Positions 35,890-47,687 of a stretch of 64,000 nucleotides of DNA are shown one piece after another. Position 1 is the first letter of the stretch. Each line of letters starts with the position of its first letter. This DNA is from Myrica gale (taxonomy: Eukaryota > Streptophyta > Magnoliopsida > Fagales > Myricaceae): NCBI GenBank assembly GCA_963930655.1, contig OZ005612.1:13955001-14019000 (forward strand). Reading direction: 5' to 3'. Below the pieces are notes generated by a model. It saw only the letters and a list, made by a program, of their open reading frames with translations, made no database searches and was not told where the DNA came from. A program made the position numbers and the translations under genes.

Positions 35890-36160
35890 GTGATCGGTGA
35901 CACTTTTAAACTTTGATGAGCTGCTTTATAAGGAGCGCACCATGTTCCAGCTATTTGAGCACCAACACTGGCTGCATTAGCTCCAAGGGCTAGGTCATGG
36001 AAGACCTGGACCTAGACTTTTACGCAACAGTCATGACATCAAATAATGGGACATATCATATGCAACTGACGGTACGTGACCAGCAGCTGACATTCTACCC
36101 CGATTTGATTGCTGCTTTTTTTGCAGCGTGAGCGGCTACTGGCCTTGCTAATTGGAGACA
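35890..36160 (+). pseudogene. Transposon protein fragment (PF20167-like)
   Basis: One frame reads EDLDLDFYATVMTSNNGTYHMQLTVRDQQLTFYPDLIAAFF (about 36000-36125), resembling the VREFYANL..VRG..VDFSPEAI block of the plant transposon protein family. A preceding frame reads FDELLYKERTMFQLFEHQHW. Stops surround both. It follows the gatcgatc-rich array, as expected for a gene inside a CACTA-like element. It is the third fragment of this protein family in the window. Confidence 0.4.
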
Positions 36161-36782
36161 CCGCTTGGGGAAGGGGAGGAGACATCAGTGCAACACTTGT
36201 GGCATATCATGATAGGTCTAACATCTCCGGTTGTAGGCACCATCATTAAAAATAGCAAGATGACCTATTTTGGCAGATGATGCACCTGATATATACCTAT
36301 TGATAATGTCAAGAATCACTACAATGTTCGAAAGGCGAGTGAACTTGTAAAAATCACCGGGGGTGGCCTCGGATCAAGTCTCCGACGGCCAAGTCAGTAT
36401 TTAAGAGAGAAGATGAATATTCTGAAGACAAAATTAAGCGTGGCTTTATCGAGGAGAATACCTGGGTTTTTATACCTACATTGGCGTCGCAGTCCTGTTA
36501 GGAGACTACCTGTAAAGGTAGTAGAGTTTCATTAGGAGAGTTGTTGAACAAATAGGTTGTTTAGAAGGACTCTTGGGGCTGCCAGAGTCCTATTCTTGGT
36601 CAGATGGTCAATACACGACATCTGCTACTAGGCTCAAGCCCAAGCGGTCAGGCTTGTCGAGGGCCGAGTATTTCTTGACCCATCAGTAGTCTCCCCCTCT
36701 TCAACCATAACAAACCAAGTGAAGAACATAAAATTCAGAGACCGTAGTTTGTGAAGTTACCATTTGGACGACAAGTTGATCG

Positions 36783-37022
36783 GGGAGCACAGAATCGATG
36801 GTCTGGGCCTCACGACAAATGATGTTGGGCTGATAAGCCAAACGGAGAGCACAGAATCCTTGGTCTGGATTTCCCGACAACTGAAGTTGGGCCGGCGAGC
36901 TGAAGGGAGAACACGGATTCCCTGGTCTGGGTTTTGTAACTACAGACGAGAGGCCGAGGACCAAACGGAGATCGCGGAATCCCTGGTCTGGTTTTTATGA
37001 CGACCGAAGTTGGGATTTGGGG
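36783..37022. repeat. Degenerate tandem repeat near Tat LTR
   Basis: About four diverged units of roughly 65-70 bp share 'gcacagaatc', 'tggtctgg' and 'gaagttggg'. They lie between the purine tract and the antisense coding region. Confidence 0.65.
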
Positions 37023-40000
37023 CCCGTTGGATATCTTCATGGCCCGGATGTCAGTTGTTCAAAGCTAGCTTGCAGTGTACGCTAACGCTATTCCTCTCGT
37101 GCAACTTTTCGATACTTAGTCGCTTCGTCTTCAAGCCATCACCTGTCCTCCCAACCTATTTACTATCGTTCCTCGACATTTTGCCTCTTCGTCTTCACCA
37201 CCATTCGCTTTGTCTCTTTTGTGATAATTTTACCGTTTCCTCTCCAATGACTCACAAAGCAAGCTCTCAGCCATCGAAAATGCCCGACGGGGGGGAAAAC
37301 ACGGCGGTGGCCAAGCGTGTCAAACGAGATAATCAACTGGTTGCACCGCAGGCCGAGTACAATTTCCCATCGTCTGTGATAATGAAAGTCCCTGAACTAG
37401 GTGAGAAGGTGTCGGAGCCTGACGAAGACGAACTTGGGTTTTTCGATGACGCCTTGATTGCTGGTTGTCGATTTCCTCTTTCTTGGGAGATTTGCGAGTT
37501 AGTATTCCTGTACTCTTTGGCTCCCAGTCAATTAGGGCCCAACAGGTAGAGATTAGTGCTAAGGTTTTTTTGCACTGTGGAGGAAATTGTTCGCCCACGA
37601 AAATCCCTAACCCTGGAGGGAGTTCATACATTGCTACAAGAGAGCCAAAACGGGAGAAGGCATGTATTACTTCTAGTCCCGAAACAAGAGTGGTCTTCTC
37701 CACGGCTATCCTTCGAACAACAAGGTTGGCACAAAAGGTTTTTATTCGTGTCAGGTGAAGGGTGGGAGTATCCTCCCGTAGATGAAAACCCTCTCTGGGT
37801 ATTGCGCAAATGGAGATCTCCTATTCAACGACGTAAAGTGCTGATCCAAATCATGTTATAGCTCCGTGATTGTACTCGGCTTAACCCATTTCTCTCTGTC
37901 GGTAGCTAAGCAAAGGCCGGAGCTGGAACTTGACGAGGAGGTAAGGCTGATCATCGCCTCCGAGAAGAGCTGGGATGTGACCGAGTGTAGCCTCCTTCCA
38001 TACAAGGAGCAATCGCCCTGTCGGGGACATGTTAGTCGATCTTCTTTGACACGTGTACTTTTGATGGCTTAGCATTTCCTGCTGAGTCTTGGTGGTCAGG
38101 GTAGGCATGTCGTTGCTCACTTGTCTGTCTATTGTAGGGACAGATTTCCATCTTTTCATCCTTTTTTGTTTCATCTATATGTCGATGGTGCTCCCAGGTA
38201 AAAGAAAACGTAAGGCGCCTGCTCGGCAAGAGGCCTCTAAAGTATCAGCCCGACCGAAGTCAACCGTGGTTCCATCCCTAGATCTCCCGAAGGCGTCTGG
38301 TCTAGTCAAGTCTGCTAGAATTTCGCTAAAGATAACTCAGTCTATCGCTGGCCGTTTGAAGGATCAAGCAACTCCAGTTGGCAGCGATGACGTACAAATT
38401 CTCAGGGAGAGCCGGGCAGACGTGCTGCGATCCCTCGAGCGAACTTCTAGCGGCAGATCCAAAAAAAGGCCAAGGGTTATTGACTAGGATGAAGAGGAGG
38501 ATGAGGGTGGAGAACATGCCCTATCCTAAAAGAAAACCAAGATTCAGACCGATCAGGGATCTATCCCTCCCCCGTCATCTGTTGGGGAATCGACACACTC
38601 CTCCAACTACTCCATCTCATCGGCTGCCGTGAGGGAGCTTGTTGAGAATGCAACTATGCCCATGACCATAGAGGGGCTATCGAGAACGACCGAAGAATGC
38701 TGGAGGACTACCTTTCCACTGCAGTCGGAAGGGGTGTCGGTTGGATGCGATCGAGCAGGAGTGCCAATGCCGAGCACACCAGAGGTTCCAGCCTCGAGTA
38801 GCCAGCCACAGGGTCCTGTGGTACCAACCACTTCAATGCGCTCCCTACCCACGACACAGGAATGAGTGGAGCTACTTAATTCGAAGCTGGTTCATACCGT
38901 GGAGGAGATGTCCCGAGAGTTTACTTTGACTGTCACGACTTTGCAATCCGAGCGGTCATCCCTTTCAGAGCAAGACAATACTTTGGTTCCACTGAGGCAG
39001 AGATTGGCCGAGGTGAAGTGTGCTTTTCTTCAAGGAGAGGAGGGTGCTCGTATGATCGTTGCGGCCGACTCGCGAGGTTAACCTACGCTGCCAAATTGCT
39101 AAGGCGACCACAAAAGAGGAAGAACTCCGCGAGATTCGCACACAAATGCACTGGAGCTCCAAGTGAAGACCAGCAACATAGATGTACTCCAAAAGGAAGC
39201 ATGGGTGTGCGACAATCAATTGCTTGAGCTTATGGAGACGATCACGAGTGCCAGGGCTTTGAGGGACGAAGCCATGAAGGAGAAGGATGTTGCCTTAGAG
39301 AATGTACAACTGGCCGAAGAGAGGTCACAGCGAGCGGATGTACTGTGTTTCCCCCGGTACAACATCCTGAAGAAGGAAATGCATTTCGCCCGGCACAACA
39401 TCCAGCTCATTGAAGCAGCTGCCATCAATGCTTGGTGGCCTGGCTTCTAGCTAGGCTTTGAGGCTGCTTTTCAGGTGTCGCAGAAGAGGCTTCCCGAGGT
39501 GAATTTTTCTGACCTTTAGTTGGAGGACCATCGTCCTAGGAGTGAGTCGGGCACTCCCTTAGTCGAGGAACCAGACAGGGCACAGGAAAGAGAGGCTCTC
39601 GACGGGCAGGAAACTGAGCCAGGAGTGGAGCCCAAAGACCAATCGTAAAGGGTAGATGCTGGAAATACAACTATTGGCTCCACTATTCTGCTGCCCTACC
39701 ATGAACCTCTGGCTGTTGAGGACTTGTCGAAGGCCGTCGGAGAAAGTGAAGGCTTGATTGCACTTGATCGGGCAGAAGATGCCTGAGCTCCTAGGCACAA
39801 TTTATCTTTTTTTTCTTTTGTCTTGTCGTCGTTAAACATCTTCCGTTTGTAAATATTATTTAATGGTTGGTGATAAATATTTGTTTGCCTTGGTGCCTTT
39901 CGTCTCTTCTGTTTGTGGGGGACCGCTCATTTTGATTAGTCGTTGACCTTTACCTGCGTAGTTTCTCAAACAGTCTTCCTTTTGTGTATGAGGCAAGGAC

Positions 40001-40109
40001 TATGAGGCAAACCTTGTTCTGTCTGTGCCCGGAACTTTCCAACCTTGACCGTTAACATTGTGTACGAGCCCTCATTTGCATATATTAACTTTTTACGCGA
40101 GGCTTGCAA

Positions 40110-40340
40110 TCGATTTGTCACTCCTTGGGTACGAGCCAACGCAGGGTACTCGGTAGACTTGCGATCAAAATGACCTCTGCCCAGGTACAAGCTGACGCAG
40201 GGTACTCGGGATACTTGCGATGGAGTTGACCTTTGCCCGGGTACGAGCCAGCACAGGGTACTCGGGAGACTTGCGATCGAGTTAATCCTCTGCCCGGGTA
40301 CGAGCCGGCGCAAGGTACTCGGGAGTGGAGACTTGCATAC
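40110..40340. repeat. 56-bp tandem repeat array in Tat 3' region
   Basis: About four units of 56 bp share 'gggtacgagcc', 'cgcagggtactcggg' and 'agacttgcgatcgagtt'. Arrays in this part of Tat-lineage elements are known seeds of satellite DNA. Related units recur at 40976-41150. Confidence 0.85.
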
Positions 40341-40975
40341 TTGAACCAACTGGGAGCAAAATTATTCCTCTATTCATTGAAAACTTGAAACATGAGTATC
40401 AAAATGTCTCAAATAATAAACAAGTAGAAAATCGTCAGAAAAGCTACTTAAAATATTTCCTCAAGTGAGCGGCATTCCATGGATAGGGGAGGCGATTCCC
40501 ATGCGAGTCCTCAAGGTGGTATGACCCAGGTCGGGTAGTCTCCACCACTCTGTAAGGGCCTTCCTAATTAGCATGGAGTTTTCCTTTAGTTGGATCGATC
40601 ATGGTTGACAGGCTTTCAAGCAGGACCAAATCCTCGACAGCTAATTCTTTGGCCTTGACCCTGGAATTGTAGTACTTCTCTACTTGCTATTGATAATTGT
40701 GGCTCCTAAAGCTGGCCATATTCCTCCTCTCCTCTATGAGATCCAAGTTGGCTCGGATGCTTCGATCGTTCTGTTTGGGGTCGTGACTCTGGACTCGTTG
40801 GGTGGGGACTCACATTTCTTTTGGGACCATAGCCTTCGAGCCGTACGCTAGACTCAATGGTGTCTCGCCCGTGGGTGTCCGAGTAGTTGTACGGTAGGCC
40901 CACAACACACCCAGGACTTCCTTCGCCCATGCACCCTTTCGGGCCTCCAGACTGGCCTTTATCATGTTGACAATA

Positions 40976-41150
40976 GTTCAAGCCGGCACAGGGTACGACC
41001 CATGGCAGGATACTCGGGAAACTTGCGATCAAGTTGACCTCTACCCGGGTACGAGCCGACGTAGGTTACTCGGGAGACTTGCGATCGAGTTGATCTCTGC
41101 CCAGGTACAAGTCGGCGCAGGGTACACAGGAGACTTGCAATCGACTTGAT
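40976..41150. repeat. Second array of the same 56-bp repeat
   Basis: About three units of the repeat seen at 40110-40340 lie on the other side of the integrase segment, abutting the RING-gene tail remnant. Their presence on both sides of the integrase piece implies rearrangement or a second element. Confidence 0.8.
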
Positions 41151-41174
41151 CAGAAAATTGAAAGCAGAAACAAA

Positions 41175-41240
41175 TACGATATGTCGTGGCTAAGATAAAT
41201 CATGTGTCAATTACACCCAATGATGCATTAAAATCCTACT
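41175..41240 (+). pseudogene. RING-gene tail remnant
   Basis: The sequence 'tggctaagataaatcatgtg' and the following 'gatgcattaaa' match the end of the intact gene (43660-43705). Translation gives SWLR and a stop at 41196-41198, against TWWLR and stop there. Only the last few codons and the 3' flank survive, next to the gypsy fossil. This is a fifth copy of the RING-gene family in the window. Confidence 0.6.
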
Positions 41241-42149
41241 TTGGTTCTTCTGCTAGTGTTTTGTACTTTCCCTTCTGCAAGCCCAACCGACGGCAAATTG
41301 GCCAACCCGTAGGCTGCCATTGTTGTTTTTGTCGTACATTCGAAGTTGTGCACTCCTTGATTTTAATTGTTTACTTTCTTAATCGTTTTCACATTTTAGT
41401 GCAATTTATTTATTTTTTAAATTTCTCATTTTCCACCATTACTTGAGCTCTACTTATTTATTTATTTCAAGATGCCATGAAAAGAAATATATAGTTGGAT
41501 AGATATGTTGAGTACAAATAAACTAACAGAATAGAGTAATGTCCATCGCTCTACATCGACTTAATTTTCAAATCGGTATTTATTCATTTTGCGATATGAG
41601 AGTTTTTACAGACTTACCTTTCTAAAAAATGTTGGTAGTGAATTCTATACCCCACAGCGTCAATATTTGCGACCCCAAATCATGACAAATTTCAGCCTCA
41701 CCAAAAGCATCCAGAGGATAGAGAATTAAGATGGAGGTGCGATGGTTGTGAGAGTTGAGAAAAATTCTTGTAATAGTTTATATATGTTCCTTCCTAGTAC
41801 TCACATGTTTTTTTTTCTGTAACCAAGCATAGAATTCATATCTTAGAAAAAAAGCATAGCATTCATATTCAATTCCAAAAGCCTGTACACCGGAGGGTGG
41901 GGAATCTCACAAACAGCCCCAAATTACCATTACACTAAAGAGGAGCACTAGGTGACTCTGTGCAAAAGTACTACTAAAGAGTATTGTTGTTATTCAACCT
42001 CTTGTTAAAAATAACCTCGTATTTCACAGAAAAAAAAAACAAAAACATCTACCAAGATAATGATGGGTGTTTTAAGCCTAATTGAAATTATAGCATAATT
42101 TGATTCAATAATGCATGATGAAATTCATAATCATTACTTAGGACACGAC
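41241..42149. other. AT-rich intergenic DNA
   Basis: No gene or mobile element ends recognised. The stretch contains A-rich and T-rich runs. Confidence 0.4.
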
Positions 42150-42650
42150 ATACAAAATTAATTGATCAAATATTAACATCCAAAATTAAAAATACTATTA
42201 TAAATAAAATTAAAGAAGTAAAATATTTTTCAATTATACTTGATTGCACTCCTGATATAAGCCACTAAGAACAAATAACTTTAATATTACGATGTATAGA
42301 TACTGTAACATGTCCAATGAAAATAGAAGAATTTTATTTAGCATTTTTAGAAGTAGATGACACCTTTGGTAAAAGTATTTGAATGAACTTCTAAATCGCA
42401 TAAAAAAACATGGACTAGATGTTAATAACATAATAAGACAAGGATATGATAATGGATCAAATAAGAAAGAAAAACATCATTGTATAACATAGATTATTAA
42501 ATATAAATTCTAGAGTATTTTATACACATAGTTGCTCTAATTTGAATCTAGTATTATGTGATATGACAAACTCATGTTTAAAAGTTATTTTTTTTGGAGT
42601 GGTACAAACCACGTTTTCTTTACTTTCTAAATTTAGTAAAAATGTCTAAT
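42150..42650 (+). pseudogene. hAT-like (ZMYM1/DUF4371-type) transposase remnant
   Basis: Plus-strand frames read [64 protein letters not shown] and NLVLCDMTNSCLKVIFFGVVQTTFSLLS. These are the DCTPDVSHQEQ, EEFFLEFL, GQGYDNGSNM and HSLNLVLCDMA blocks of plant TTF-type zinc-finger proteins related to hAT transposases. Several stops and frame changes separate the blocks and no terminal repeats were found, so this is an old remnant. Confidence 0.75.
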
Positions 42651-42844
42651 TTTTAAGATGGCCTTGGACCATATTTTTTTATTGAGCCGGCCTGCGGTGA
42701 AAACAGAGACGCCGGAGAGAACAGGAAGAGCCGCTATGTTTTTTTTAGTACCCGCATGTTACATGTGTATATCTTACAAAAAGAAAAGAGAAAAAAAAAA
42801 TTACGTGTATTTTCCTACTTCCTCGTGAGAGAGGTGTGGGTCCG

Positions 42845-42910
42845 GCGCGGACCCGACCTCTGTTCCTACATAGTACGCGCGGACCCGACCTCTGTTCCTA
42901 CCTAGTACGC
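42845..42910. repeat. Two-unit 31- to 32-bp tandem repeat
   Basis: Two nearly identical units contain 'gcggacccgacctctgttcc' and end in 'tagtacgcg'. They are GC-rich in an AT-rich region and lie about 260 bp upstream of the intact RING gene, so they could be part of its promoter. Confidence 0.75.
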
Positions 42911-43059
42911 GCTGAAGAACGTGTTTCATGCATGTCACCAATAAGAACAAGAAAAACTGAAGCACGTGACCTGCAGATGTCTGGGATCCAGACTAGCGTG
43001 TCAGAATGGCTCCGACGACGAAGTTAATTTTCTTTTGACTTTCCTGCTGTCCCGAACTC

Positions 43060-43068
43060 TATATATAA
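43060..43068 (+). promoter_or_regulatory. TATA box of the RING-H2 gene
   Basis: A 'tatatataa' motif about 100 bp upstream of the ATG at 43163 gives a leader of about 70 nt, a normal plant spacing. Confidence 0.6.
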
Positions 43069-43162
43069 ACAGTTCCTGGCCTGCGTTTACAGAAGTATCG
43101 TGTCTTTCACCTAAACTGAAATCACCTCTTGTTTTTTTGCCTTGAACTAATTACAAAACATC

Positions 43163-43672
43163 ATGAGCGCTCTCCTACCATTCTCAACTATCTCCCTCTT
43201 TTCCCTCAGTTTGATCAGCCTCCATATCCTGCTATTCAATCGGTTTTACAAGCTCACTTTTCCACGAAACATGTCGAGTTACGTAACCTTGGCTGCTTCC
43301 AATTTGAGAGGGGCATGCAATCGCTTGATTTCCCAAGCTTTCTCGAAGCCTTCTGCGCGTGATGTGCCAGAAGTAGTCCATCCAGAGCTAAGCATAGCAC
43401 GACACCAGCACAAGACGGGTTCTTCTGAAGTAGAATGTTCTGTCTGTCTATGCAAGATTGAAGACGGAGACGAGATTAGAAGGCTGAGATGTGATCATCT
43501 CTTTCATAGAGTTTGCTTAGACAGATGGCTCGGATACAAGAATCCAACATGTCCCTTATGCCGCGAATATTTAGCTCCCTTAAGAGCAATTACTGAGCTC
43601 GGAATGGAAGTCCTCTCTTTTAAGTTTTCCTCGAGCAGATCCCCTGACCGCGAGACATGGTGGCTAAGATAA
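43163..43672 (+). CDS. RING-H2 type E3 ubiquitin ligase (169 aa), intact
   Basis: A single-exon gene of 169 residues. Residues 5-28 are a hydrophobic N-terminal anchor. A RING-H2 domain spans residues 92-133 with all eight ligands: C92, C95, C110, H112, H115, C118, C130, C133 (CSVC, CDHLFH, C, CPLC), including the conserved W122 and P131. Small membrane-anchored RING-H2 proteins of this size in plants (RHA, XERICO and BRH1-like) act with E2 enzymes to ubiquitinate targets, often in hormone or stress responses. The C-terminal tail ends WWLR, a feature shared by every copy in the window. The start is supported by the TATA box at 43060 and the hydrophobic N-terminus. The substrate is unknown. 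Confidence 0.9.
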   Translation: MSALLPFSTISLFSLSLISLHILLFNRFYKLTFPRNMSSYVTLAASNLRGACNRLISQAFSKPSARDVPEVVHPELSIARHQHKTGSSEVECSVCLCKIEDGDEIRRLRCDHLFHRVCLDRWLGYKNPTCPLCREYLAPLRAITELGMEVLSFKFSSSRSPDRETWWLR

Positions 43673-43709
43673 ATCACATGTAAATCCAATCAAGGATGCA
43701 ATAAAGTTC

Positions 43710-46290
43710 TAGGATGGCTAAGATAAATCTATTTTTTCTTTTTCTTTTTGTGTGCTTTGTTAATTAGCTTAGTGGCCCTGACTCCTTGTGCTGCTTTGTT
43801 GGACACCCGTCGCTCATATGTCTAATAACATAACTCCTTTGCCACCACAAAAGGTGTTGGTCTAAGTCATCGATGATATAAAGCTAACATCCATAATTCG
43901 TTCAATTAATGATGACTAAAAGATTATAGACATGGTTCTTGTTTCACTACTACGTTCGTGTACATTTAGGCTCCGCAAGACTCTTAGTGCTCATGAACAA
44001 TATTTCCAATTTGTTATCATTATGTCTTCGGTAGGATTCGGATCAGATGGCTCAACAGTAATCGAAGTAGTATATACCATGCCTATCTACAGTGTTTCGG
44101 TTCTTTGAACAGAACCATCTAGGGCCTTCTATTCGCTGTCGTGAGAACTAAGTTATTTTAAGATAGTCACGCCCGCCCTGGTAATTGATATTAAGTTCTG
44201 GTCCCTTTCCTACCCTCATTCAAATTGAACAGAAAAAAAAAAAAAAGAACCTTCTTCTGTACAGAAAAGAAATTTTGCCACTCAATCTATAGAGTTCTAT
44301 TTTTTGTTGGACCAAATTTTACGATTCAAGTCTGTATAATTGTATTCCTTGATTTTAGAAGTAACAGAGCAACTGTCGGTGGTTTGTATTCCAATATGTT
44401 AGGTTTCATGATTGGAACCGATCATATAAGATACATATGAGTTTCTTCTTTTTCTTACGAGTGTACGATAAAAGAAAGTGAAAGAAGGAAAGAAATTACT
44501 CCTAAGGTACAATAACGGTGCTTTCCTTAAACCATATTTGCCGTCACCAGTTTGTGCACATGGTTAATTCAAATTCATTTAGGATACAATAGAGCTTGAA
44601 TTCTAGGGATCCACTAGTTCAACTATGTCACACAACTAATGAAGAAGAACTCAAATCTTTCGATGGTTTTTGAATTGATTAAGATAAGATAAAAACAATT
44701 TACATTTAAAACAGAGTTATTTGAAATTCAAACGACGTGATTATAGTAGTTACATAACTGCTAACAACGTGGTTCACGATACGTGAACACGTTTAATTAC
44801 CCATGATTAGATTAATTAACCATACCGATTTAAACTATAAATCAAATCAACCGTTTGATCTTCACCGAATCTGACACAATCAAGATCTGACCGTGCGATA
44901 AAAAGACCAAAAATGTATGGCTCAGATCCTCGCTCCAATGCTTCATGCCAAGCGCCTCGTATGAGCCCCTAGCGCCCTACAGCCCATCATGCCCGCGCGT
45001 GTGCATTTGGTGCACCATAGTCTCCATGTATTGCACTGTAGTGAGTACATGTGAATTCTCTACTAAGAAATACAATCCTACATTGTAAAAGTTCCATGTG
45101 GGATACTTTTCATAAATGCTCAGTCCCAAAATATAAGATATAGTATAACTTACTTTTGAAAAAAATTTAACACTGAGTCCCAGAGATTTGCATGGTCTCG
45201 AGGGTTTATTTTTCCAGTCTTCTATTCGAAAGGCATATTTAGACGTTTACAGGACATGAGTGAATGTTGCTTCCTTAGTGAGAACAGATCATAGTCTTCT
45301 TCCTAACAACTTCAATATCCCGGGTCTAGGGGAAGCCAAGACCTGAATTTCAACACCTTAAAGTATCTGAACCGTCAAACAAAGTTTCTGCGATTGGATG
45401 CCTTTTTTAAGGAACGTGGATTCATACGATCGAGTTTGGAATTGGACCAAACCAATAGAACCATTAAAAGACAGACGAAAAGCAGCAATACGAAGTAAAG
45501 AAACGGTTCATAGAGTATAAGTGGGCCCAGAGACGACTTCTATAAAAGTGTGCCTAGCTAGCTTTACGCGCGGTGGTCCGTTCACAAAGAACAGAATTCA
45601 TGACTTGGACGTATAAAATCTTAATCGAAAATAACGATCCAAACTAATATTGCAAAACATGTATATTCCAATTAATGTCATAAAATACCTTCTAATTGTA
45701 GACTACCAATCCTTTTTTCCTATTTTCTTCTTCTAGAAGACAGAAGTACTTGCTAGCGACCATAACATCACATATATATTATACCTGTAGATGCCTGAGA
45801 CTTTCTTACTATATATGTTCTTCCCATGAGAACGGTACGTATATGATGGTATTAGGACGGTGATAACATTGTACTGATAGTGATTCTATATCTATTCTCA
45901 TATAAAAGAAATATGCAGAGTACTGCTGGAATTATAGGACAGTGCAGATAACCCCATCATAGTATGTTAACCTAATTCTCCCATGCTAATTAATTCTTTC
46001 ATCTCACATCTCATGGTGATAGATTTGTTCTGCATATAGAGATTTGAAAATCTGTATATAAGGGATCTTCTAATCTATTCATAACCTTAGAACCCTATTG
46101 ATGGAATACGCAAAGGCTAGGGACCCTCCATTTAAATTTAACTTTTAAATATTCATTCTATCAAGGAATAAATCTGTATTTAAGTTTTAAACTCAATTCT
46201 AGAATCTTTATTAAAATAAATCTCTAACTACTCAATCTAATTAAAACGTCAAGAAGATTAAACTGGATATTAAAATAATATCTTACAAGA
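43710..46290. other. Intergenic DNA, no gene recognised
   Basis: AT-rich. A 'tacattgtaaaagttccatgtggga' type inverted motif at about 45070-45100 resembles motifs in LTR regions, but no second copy was seen. A 'ctataaaag' box occurs at 45540 with no gene following it. Confidence 0.4.
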
Positions 46291-46294
46291 TCCA

Positions 46295-46564
46295 ATGAGG
46301 CGTGTGATTTGGATCTTTGGAGTTAAGTCATTTCTAAATGATCAATTAAGGGACGCAACTCTACACGATTATGAAGAGTGTATGCGCAATACTCTACTTG
46401 TAGACCCCTACGATTCTGAGGCACACTATATGCATGGCGTACGACTTGGGGGAGCATTTATAATTCCCAAAGTACCTATAAATAGGATTGGAAACCCCTT
46501 CGATCCTTGGAGTACATTTAAGAAACCTTCCCTGAGATCAACAGTGCCTGGCCACTACAAATAG
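46295..46564 (+). other. Unidentified 89-codon open frame
   Basis: The frame starts at an ATG at 46295 and reads MRRVIWIFGVKSFLNDQLRD..EECMRNTLLVDPYDSEAHYMHGVRLGG. It is not similar to a family I know. The downstream part contains 'ctataaataggatt', a TATA-like motif more typical of an LTR promoter. The frame may be chance in an LTR-like repeat. Confidence 0.2.
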
Positions 46565-47005
46565 TTAATAATGACACCCAAAGTAGGGTGGTTAAACAAA
46601 ACGCTGCCATGTCTTGTATGGTGGCGTTCATAATAGTAACAGCAGTTAAGATTTAGAGGAAAAAAGACAAAAAAAAGAAGCTTCCTTTGCGTCAAATCAG
46701 ACCTCTTCTCATATTAGAATCCTCTTAGGTTAGAATTGCACCCATGATTCAAAGTTATAATTGCACCCAATAATTCCGAGAAAGGCTTAGAAAAAAAAAA
46801 TATTCCGAGAAAGATAAATAAAATAAAATTAGTCAACATTTAAGATTCTCACTGTCCGAATCTTTACTTTACGAGAATAATATTAAACGGTGTGAGATCC
46901 ACTTATTTGACCTATCATAGAAGAATCTTTGTATATCCAATTTTTGCAACGCTTGGTATCTATCAGTGGCCATTTAAAATAGACATAATTATAATTTTCA
47001 ATGCC

Positions 47006-47464
47006 CACTACAAGAAAATTACACTCCATCACTTTAAATAACCACGGCATTTGATGTAATTCGCCCCTAACTACAATTCTTAGTAATTTACCCCCTCAAA
47101 TTAATTGTCTCCTCTTGCATCCCATTGATAAAGATGAAACCATTAAAATTGTGCATACTCTTAATAAAAAATAATTTCAAAGCATATTGTGTTAACGCCT
47201 ATAGTTGCCACTCCAAGAATTTTAAGCTTTAGTAACGAATTGGTCAGGCAAGTCGACAGAAACCTGCAACTCCGACCACACCATTCTTCACGTCGGCATT
47301 AAAGGGGCATCGCCGACCACGTTGGGATAGTGAAAGGCTTCTCCCGACTGGTGCTGGTTTCTTTGCCAGACGGTAAAACCGGTCGGAGTAGACATTCTCT
47401 GCCGACGAAAAAGGACAGAGGTGGATGACTGGTTCCGTCGTTGATGAGCAAGTTTCTTGTAGTG
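47006..47464. mobile_element. CACTA-like miniature element
   Basis: The ends are CACTACAAGAAA and its inverse TTTCTTGTAGTG, with internal 'ccgac' and 'gtcgg' motifs. The flanking triplets (gcc and agg) do not match, so it is either old or a composite. A 22-bp direct repeat ('catattgtgttaacg' block) at 47184 inside and at 47522 outside also suggests rearrangement. No coding sequence. Confidence 0.5.
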
Positions 47465-47687
47465 AGGGACAAATTAAAATTCATTACTCAACAACACCCT
47501 TCAGTGCATACTATGTTAAAGCATATTGTGTTAACGACTATAGTGCATACCCTTCAGCGACAATTTCTTTTTCTTTTTACCCAAGCCCGCCCTCCTTGGT
47601 CTACCTTAAAAAAGAGCCAAACCTGTTTTTTTCTTTTTTTATGTTTTTTTTAATTATCAGAGGGTTTCAACCTCTGATTAAAAAAAT

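Larger units (their letters stand above)
36320..41160 (-). mobile_element. Ty3-gypsy Tat-type fossil with antisense ORF region
   Basis: On the minus strand: an integrase C-terminus (40966-40448; AYRTTTRTPTGETPLSLAYG and NWEGPYRVVETTRPGSYHLED), then a 3.7-kb region, a purine tract GAAGAGGGGGAG (about 36703) and a 3' LTR starting TGATGGGTCAAG (about 36687-36320). The 3.7-kb region carries plus-strand coding sequence (37247-39786), including FFDDALIAGCRFPLSWEICELVFLYSLAPSQLGPN, the PF04195 'putative gypsy type transposon' motif. An extra antisense ORF between pol and the 3' LTR, plus tandem repeats there, is the known layout of Tat-lineage elements (Grande, RIRE2, Retand). The 5' half is absent and the element is broken. 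Confidence 0.75.

Noticed and set aside
40110-41150. Regularly spaced repeats that might recall a CRISPR array
   Set aside because: The repeats are directly adjacent tandem units without spacers, inside a plant gypsy element.
46295-46564. Possible small gene
   Set aside because: The frame has an ATG and moderate length but no homology I recognise, no splice or promoter context, and an LTR-like TATA motif inside it; kept only as a low-confidence entry.
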